A stretch of DNA of 5,702 nt from F1-60-MAGs149 sp037133215 (GTDB lineage Bacteria; Actinomycetota; Thermoleophilia; Gaiellales; F1-60-MAGs149): assembly GCA_037133215.1 (NCBI GenBank), contig JBAXOM010000118.1:1-5702 (forward strand), read 5' to 3'. Numbering within the stretch: position 1 is the stretch's first letter; every line of letters begins with the position of its first letter. The notes beneath the pieces are model-generated. The model made no database searches and was not told the origin of the DNA. It saw only the letters and a list, made by a program, of their open reading frames with translations. Below, piece after piece: positions 1 to 5,702 of the stretch. The position numbers and the translations under genes were made by a program.

Positions 1-1
1 G

Positions 2-916
2 ATTGATTACGGGTTCCGCCTGCCCTCAGCGCTCGATAATCGTCCCCTGCAATTTCCTGAGTTTCTGACCAAGGTTGGTCAGGGCATCCTCGTCTCTGCA
101 ACACCCGGCGCGTTCGAGGCCCGCGAAGGTGGTCGCGTCGTTGAGCAGATCATTCGACCGACAGGCCTGGTCGATCCGATTATCGATTTGCGTCCAACCG
201 AGGGTCAGATCGACAACCTGTTGGGCGAGATTCGTGAGCGCGAAGCGAAGGGCGAGCGTGTGCTCGTGACGACGCTGACGAAGAAGATGGCGGAGGATCT
301 CTCGAACTATCTGATTGAGAGTGGGGTACGCACGCGTTATCTCCACTCCGAGATCGACACACTCGAGCGCATCCAGATCATTCGCGACCTGCGCCTGGGC
401 GAATACGACGTGTTGGTCGGCGTCAACCTGCTGCGCGAGGGACTCGATCTTCCCGAGGTCTCGCTGGTTGCGATTCTCGACGCCGATAAGGAGGGCTTCC
501 TGCGTGGACAGACGGCCCTTATTCAGACGATCGGCCGCGCGGCCCGCAATGTCAACGGCCGCGTGATTATGTACGGCGACAAAGAGACCGAATCGATCAA
601 GGGTGCAGTTCGCGAGACACAGCGTCGACGCGATATCCAATTGAAATACAACGAGGACCACGGCATCACGCCGGAGACGATCATCAAAGGTGTCTCCGAT
701 ATCGCCGAGTTTCTCTCGTTGGGGAGTCCCAATGTCCCGGCGTCGCAGCGCGGCCGCCGACAGGTGCCCGAGGGTCTGGGTCGCAAAGAGCTCGAGAAGC
801 TTTCGATCGAACTCGAAGAGGCGATGTTTATGGCCGCCGAAGAACTGCGTTTCGAAGAGGCCGCCCGCCTGCGCGACGAGATCAAGGGTCTGCGTCGCGA
901 AATTGCCGCGCTCTGA
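2..916 (+). CDS. uvrB: UvrABC system protein B (excinuclease helicase-like subunit), C-terminal part; 5' end outside window
   Basis: UvrB is the damage-verifying subunit of bacterial nucleotide excision repair. It is loaded onto DNA by UvrA and then recruits UvrC for incision. The open frame enters from the left edge with no start, so this is a partial gene of 304 sense codons (E. coli UvrB is about 670 residues). It begins at the conserved DYGFRLPSALDNRPL segment, followed by SATPG. Visible landmarks, in fragment residues: LVTTLTKKMAEDL (helicase motif IV region), GVNLLREGLDLPEV at 140-153 (motif V) and QTIGRAARN at 175-183 (motif VI, arginines intact). The UVR motif lies at about 263-304 and includes FEEAARLRDEI; in the family it contacts UvrC and UvrA. 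The N-terminal Walker A and beta-hairpin are outside the window. The frame ends in TGA at 914-916, inside the outer bases of a palindrome. The visible part shows no sign of damage. Confidence 0.98.
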   Translation: MDYGFRLPSALDNRPLQFPEFLTKVGQGILVSATPGAFEAREGGRVVEQIIRPTGLVDPIIDLRPTEGQIDNLLGEIREREAKGERVLVTTLTKKMAEDLSNYLIESGVRTRYLHSEIDTLERIQIIRDLRLGEYDVLVGVNLLREGLDLPEVSLVAILDADKEGFLRGQTALIQTIGRAARNVNGRVIMYGDKETESIKGAVRETQRRRDIQLKYNEDHGITPETIIKGVSDIAEFLSLGSPNVPASQRGRRQVPEGLGRKELEKLSIELEEAMFMAAEELRFEEAARLRDEIKGLRREIAAL

Positions 917-1013
917 TGTCCGTAAGGGGTCAGGCCCGATCTGGACATTGGATGACGAGGTAGCTCGACCATCAAATGTCCAGATCGGGCCTGACCCCTT
1001 ACGGACACCAGAG
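911..1013. repeat. Large palindromic element (two inverted copies of a 33-base unit; REP/BIME- or MITE-like)
   Basis: The arms 917-949 and 975-1007 are perfect 33-base inverted repeats. They extend to 911-949/975-1013 with one mismatch (916 against 1008), giving 38 of 39 pairs. The 25-base centre adds pairs GATG 951-954 with CATC 970-973 and CGAG 956-959 with CTCG 964-967, leaving a GTAG loop at 960-963. Each arm is also an imperfect palindrome: in the left arm TGTCC 917-921 pairs with GGACA 943-947, and GGG 927-929 with CCC 935-937, on the same centre; the right arm mirrors this. The core includes GGGGTCAGGCCC. The element fills the gap between the convergent uvrB and RidA-like genes and includes the uvrB stop. 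No T-run follows either arm, so it is not a typical intrinsic terminator, although so stable a stem could stop or protect both transcripts. The repeat-family assignment is inference. Confidence 0.85.
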
Positions 1014-1027
1014 ACGTGGTTGCTAGA

Positions 1028-1414
1028 TCAGGAGCCCGAGCCGACGACGGCGATGGCGTCGATCTCGACGAGGAAGCCGCCGAGGGTGCTGCCGACCGTG
1101 GTGCGGGTTGGGCGATGCGAGCCGAAACGTCGGGCGTAGACCTCGTTGTAGGCATCAAAATCGCCGGCGAGATCCTGCAGGTGCGCGGTGATCTTGACGA
1201 CATCTCCGAGAGTGGCGCCGCCAGCGGCAAGCACGCGCTCAAGGTTGTTAAAGACCTGCTCGGTCTGTGCGGCTACGTCGCTGCCAACAATCTGGTTGTT
1301 GTCATCAAACGGTGCCTGGCCAGCCGTGTACAGCGTCTCGCCAATTCGAATACCCGGTGTGTACGGTGCGGTTGGCGGCGGTGCGCCTTCGGGGTAGAGC
1401 AGTTGTTGCTTCAT
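1028..1414 (-). CDS. RidA family protein (YjgF/YER057c/UK114; possible enamine/imine deaminase)
   Basis: The product is 128 residues, the usual length for this family of trimeric cytosolic proteins. Archetypal RidA hydrolyses reactive enamine/imine intermediates such as 2-aminoacrylate released by PLP enzymes. Typical features are APYTPG near residue 16, GETLYTAGQAPFD at 25-37, the DVAAQTEQVFNNLERVL helix at 46-62, GDVVKITAHLQDL at 70-82 and RPTRTTVG at 101-108, then VEIDAIAVVG. The substrate-carboxylate arginine (E. coli R105) is present as R104, and the E. coli E120 equivalent as E117. Y17 and N88 equivalents are also present (Y18, N90). The E. coli S30 position is alanine (A31) and C107 is threonine, so it may belong to a subfamily other than classical RidA and its substrate is unknown. 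ATG at 1414 was chosen over an upstream in-frame ATG at 1537 because an AGGAGGA lies 6 bases before it and family homology starts there. It is convergent with uvrB and divergent from the DUF4389 gene. Confidence 0.93.
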   Translation of the reverse strand: MKQQLLYPEGAPPPTAPYTPGIRIGETLYTAGQAPFDDNNQIVGSDVAAQTEQVFNNLERVLAAGGATLGDVVKITAHLQDLAGDFDAYNEVYARRFGSHRPTRTTVGSTLGGFLVEIDAIAVVGSGS

Positions 1415-1420
1415 CAGAAT

Positions 1421-1427
1421 TCCTCCT
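1421..1427 (-). promoter_or_regulatory. Ribosome binding site of the RidA-like gene
   Basis: On the minus strand the bases read AGGAGGA, an almost complete anti-16S match, with six bases (ATTCTG) before the ATG at 1414. This decides the start of the RidA-like gene. It is the only strong Shine-Dalgarno sequence ahead of a gene start in this window. Confidence 0.85.
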
Positions 1428-1499
1428 AGAACGACAGTGGCAGCGTAGTCGCATCGCACCAACCCCTGGTCGGTTGCGGTTTCTGTCCGATCTGAGGCG

Positions 1500-1505
1500 T
1501 AGCAT
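1500..1505 (+). promoter_or_regulatory. Candidate -10 element for a leaderless DUF4389 transcript
   Basis: TAGCAT fits the TANNNT -10 pattern (4 of 6 with TATAAT) and ends six bases before the ATG at 1512. Transcription would then begin at or very near the start codon. Supporting this, the nearest purine-rich stretch (GAGG, 1494-1497) is 14 bases from the ATG, too far for a good ribosome binding site. No convincing -35 is seen at 16-18 bases; TTGCGG at 1474-1479 would need a 20-base spacer. A six-base match in a 97-base spacer can occur by chance. Confidence 0.3.
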
Positions 1506-1511
1506 CGCGCA

Positions 1512-2195
1512 ATGGCCACCATTCCTCCAGATTCCACGCCCGCAATGCCCAGTCAGCCCGCTCCCGCAGCTGCTACTCCCTATCCCGTCTCGTTTGACGT
1601 GGAGTACCCGGAGGACAAGCGCAATCGTCTCACGGTCTTGTTCCGAGGCATTTTGGCGGTACCTGTGCTGCTGCTGCTCGAGATGTTCATCAACTCATCC
1701 TCGGCATACAGCGGCGACACGAGCACGCAGGCGTTTGTCACGGTCGGCGGATTTCTTTTCCTGCCGACACTGCTTTTGCTGCTCTTTCGTCACCGCTATC
1801 CGCGCTGGTGGTTCGACTTTAACGTCAACCTCCTGGCCTTCACCATGCGCGTGATGATGTACGTCTACCTCTTGCGCGACGAATACCCATCGACGGAGGA
1901 TCGACAGGCACTGAACCTGATGCTTGTCTATCCTGACGCGAAGAAGGATCTGTCGCGCGGCATGCCGTTGATCAAGTGGCTGCTCGTGATTCCGCACTAC
2001 GTCGTGCTCGCCGTGCTCGGGATTGCGGTCGCGTTCGTGACGTTGATCGCGTGGTTCGCAATCCTGATCACAGGACGCTATCCGCGTGGTCTGTTCGATT
2101 TTACGGTGGGAACGCTCCGTTGGACCACCCGTGTCAGTGCCTACGCGGTGCTTCTGACGACGGACCGGTACCCGCCGTTTAGTCTCAAGCCGTAG
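1512..2195 (+). CDS. DUF4389 domain-containing integral membrane protein
   Basis: The product is 227 residues, predicted to sit in the cytoplasmic membrane, with no known biochemical function. A proline/alanine-rich N-terminal tail (1-22) precedes two related halves. Half one starts YPVSFDVEYPEDKRNRL (24-40) and has hydrophobic segments at about 41-60 and 75-92, then RYPRWWFDF at 95-103 and an amphipathic stretch ending YLLRDEYP. Half two starts MLVYPDAKK (137-145) and has a long hydrophobic stretch at about 153-187, then RYPRGLFDF at 189-197 and an ending TTDRYPPFS. The repeated RYPR-x-x-FDF-x-V, RV-x-x-Y-x-x-LL and YP motifs are typical of DUF4389 as I know it. ATG at 1512 is the first start after an in-frame stop at 1500-1502; the next ATG, at 1545, lacks a ribosome binding site. 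It is divergent from the RidA-like gene and lies 66 bases upstream of uvrA. No signal peptide is seen. Confidence 0.85.
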   Translation: MATIPPDSTPAMPSQPAPAAATPYPVSFDVEYPEDKRNRLTVLFRGILAVPVLLLLEMFINSSSAYSGDTSTQAFVTVGGFLFLPTLLLLLFRHRYPRWWFDFNVNLLAFTMRVMMYVYLLRDEYPSTEDRQALNLMLVYPDAKKDLSRGMPLIKWLLVIPHYVVLAVLGIAVAFVTLIAWFAILITGRYPRGLFDFTVGTLRWTTRVSAYAVLLTTDRYPPFSLKP

Positions 2196-2249
2196 ACCAT
2201 CGCGTAGTTCAAGGTTCGGACCACCAGCCGGCTCTGCCGCCCGTGCGAT

Positions 2250-2255
2250 TAGCCT
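2250..2255 (+). promoter_or_regulatory. Candidate -10 element for a leaderless uvrA transcript
   Basis: TAGCCT fits TANNNT and ends exactly six bases before the uvrA ATG, the same geometry as TAGCAT before the DUF4389 gene. Only a weak GGG precedes the ATG, so no good Shine-Dalgarno sequence is available. No -35 hexamer is recognisable. uvrA could instead be read through from the DUF4389 gene, since the 66-base spacer shows no terminator. Confidence 0.3.
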
Positions 2256-2261
2256 GTCGGG

Positions 2262-5098
<2,837 letters not shown>

Positions 5099-5102
<4 letters not shown>

Positions 5103-5491
5103 GCAAGTACGCTCCGCACATGGATCCTCGCCTGCAGACCCAGACGCCGACCGACACGGATCAGGCGATCTGGACGGAAGAGGAAATCGAGTCCTTCGAG
5201 GGCATCGATACCTCAGACGGCGAATGGTTCGCGATTCGTACCGACCCGTGGCCGTGCCCGGCCTGTCAGACCGTGTTCGAATACGTCACAGGTGCACACC
5301 TCGTCCTGGTGGCACCATCGCGTGACGATCTGATCGAGATCGCTGCTCAATGCCAGAAGATCGGCCGTAACGCGCGCATTGTGGTCTACGACGACAAGCT
5401 GCCGGCAATCTCGATCTTTCAATGGCGGGCGCTCGGGCGCCCAGTGCATGGCTTCCGCGAAGATTTGCGCGGCGGCAAGCCCTCCGCCTAA
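5099..5491 (+). CDS. Uncharacterised small CxxC protein, overlapping uvrA
   Basis: The product is 130 residues of no function I can name. The first 40 residues are polar and acidic and look flexible (TPTDTD, TEEEIESFEGIDTSDG). They lead into a compact-looking region: GEWFAIRTDPWPCPACQTVF at 41-60 with C53-x2-C56, a hydrophobic strand AHLVLVAP at 66-73, a helix-like stretch RDDLIEIAAQCQKIGRNA at 75-92, a strand ARIVVYDD and the end WRALGRPVHG at 109-118. The single CxxC could be half of a metal site completed by dimerisation, a redox pair or structural. No signal peptide or membrane segment is seen, so it is probably cytosolic. Its ATG overlaps the uvrA TGA by four bases (ATGA) with no clear ribosome binding site, so translation is probably coupled to uvrA. 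Codon choice matches the neighbours and the strand order fits a real gene. Its stop overlaps that of the minus-strand gene downstream. Confidence 0.8.
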
Positions 5492-5702
5492 GCGGTAGCG
5501 ACGGCAGCCACCATCCGGCGACAGAGGTCAGGTACCTCAGCGAGATCATCGGTGTACTGCGAGGGCTTGAAGCAGATCGACGTGTAGCCCTCGGCCAGCT
5601 TGCCGGGAATCGCCAGCATCGCCTCATCGAGGTCACCGGGTTGGTCCTCGGCGGGGAAGTTGGGGCGAATGCCACCGATCATTTCGATCGAGTCGGGAAA
5701 AA
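5488..5702 (-). CDS. C-terminal fragment, probable luciferase-like (F420/flavin-dependent) oxidoreductase; 5' end outside window
   Basis: An open minus-strand frame runs from the right edge to TAG at 5490-5488, giving 70 sense codons. The fragment reads FPDSIEMIGGIRPNFPAE near the edge, then DLDEAMLAIPGKLAEGYTS, ICFKPSQYTDD and LAEVPDLCRRMVAAV at the C-terminus. An acidic helix start, a helix ending in AEGY/AGF, a short strand with FKPSQ-like residues and a closing helix containing CRR resemble the last beta-alpha unit of luciferase-like monooxygenase TIM barrels, many of which use F420 in actinomycetes. This is recognition from memory of the family pattern, not a match to a specific protein. 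Flavin or F420 contacts lie in the missing part. An internal ATG at 5682 exists, but the frame is open beyond it and has no ribosome binding site there, so the real start is probably outside the window. Confidence 0.55.
   Translation of the reverse strand, partial: FPDSIEMIGGIRPNFPAEDQPGDLDEAMLAIPGKLAEGYTSICFKPSQYTDDLAEVPDLCRRMVAAVATA

Noticed and set aside
917..1007. Attachment site or CRISPR-like repeat pair
   Set aside because: The two copies are inverted and only 25 bases apart with no further copies in the window, so neither a CRISPR array nor a direct-repeat att pair fits.
523..1242. A 239-codon minus-strand frame across uvrB, the palindrome and the RidA-like gene
   Set aside because: It overlaps two real genes out of frame and has Ser/Arg/Pro-rich shadow composition.
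1415..1537. An N-terminal extension of the RidA-like protein to an ATG at 1537
   Set aside because: The added 41 residues have no family similarity, run into the divergent DUF4389 gene, and bypass the strong ribosome binding site at 1421-1427.
2227..2234. AGCCGGCT as a terminator stem after the DUF4389 gene
   Set aside because: It is a short 8-base palindrome with no loop and no following T-run; not enough for a terminator.
2196..2261. A LexA/SOS operator upstream of uvrA
   Set aside because: Only two direct GTTC copies are seen (in TAGTTCAAGGTTCGG). There is no inverted GAAC-N4-GTTC or CTG-N10-CAG site, so SOS control is not supported here.
5286..5675. A 129-codon minus-strand frame in the last part of the window
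   Set aside because: It overlaps both the CxxC gene and the better-supported minus-strand frame ending at 5488, and its Arg/Ala/Ser-rich product shows no domain.

Overview
The window is a high-GC (about 60% by eye), densely packed chromosomal segment from a bacterium, centred on nucleotide excision repair. It holds the 3' part of uvrB, a complete uvrA, and four other genes or gene fragments. The likely host is an actinomycete or a relative. This rests on three weak signs: GC-rich codon use, a possible F420-type luciferase-like oxidoreductase at the right edge, and two genes whose starts look leaderless (TANNNT six bases before ATG). No RNA gene, CRISPR array, insertion sequence or complete transposase gene is visible.

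Layout from left to right. Bases 2-916 (+) encode the C-terminal 304 residues of UvrB. Bases 911-1013 form a large, nearly perfect palindrome that fills the gap between uvrB and a convergent gene. Bases 1028-1414 (-) encode a RidA-family protein with a strong ribosome binding site. A 97-base divergent spacer follows, then a two-repeat DUF4389 membrane protein at 1512-2195 (+). After a 66-base spacer comes uvrA at 2262-5102 (+). Its stop overlaps the start of a small uncharacterised CxxC protein at 5099-5491 (+). The window closes with the C-terminal end of a minus-strand gene at 5488-5702, probably a luciferase-like oxidoreductase, whose stop overlaps that of the small protein.

UvrA and UvrB act together: UvrA dimers find damaged DNA and load UvrB, which verifies the lesion and recruits UvrC through its C-terminal UVR motif. 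No uvrC lies in this window. The RidA-like protein, the DUF4389 protein and the small CxxC protein have no known role in repair. Only the CxxC gene has an arrangement (4-base overlap with uvrA) that suggests co-expression.

Most of the window is ordinary housekeeping sequence. The feature most worth a second look is the 911-1013 element. It consists of two inverted copies of a 33-base unit that is itself an imperfect palindrome, an architecture like REP/BIME or other non-autonomous repeats. Its family cannot be settled from one copy.
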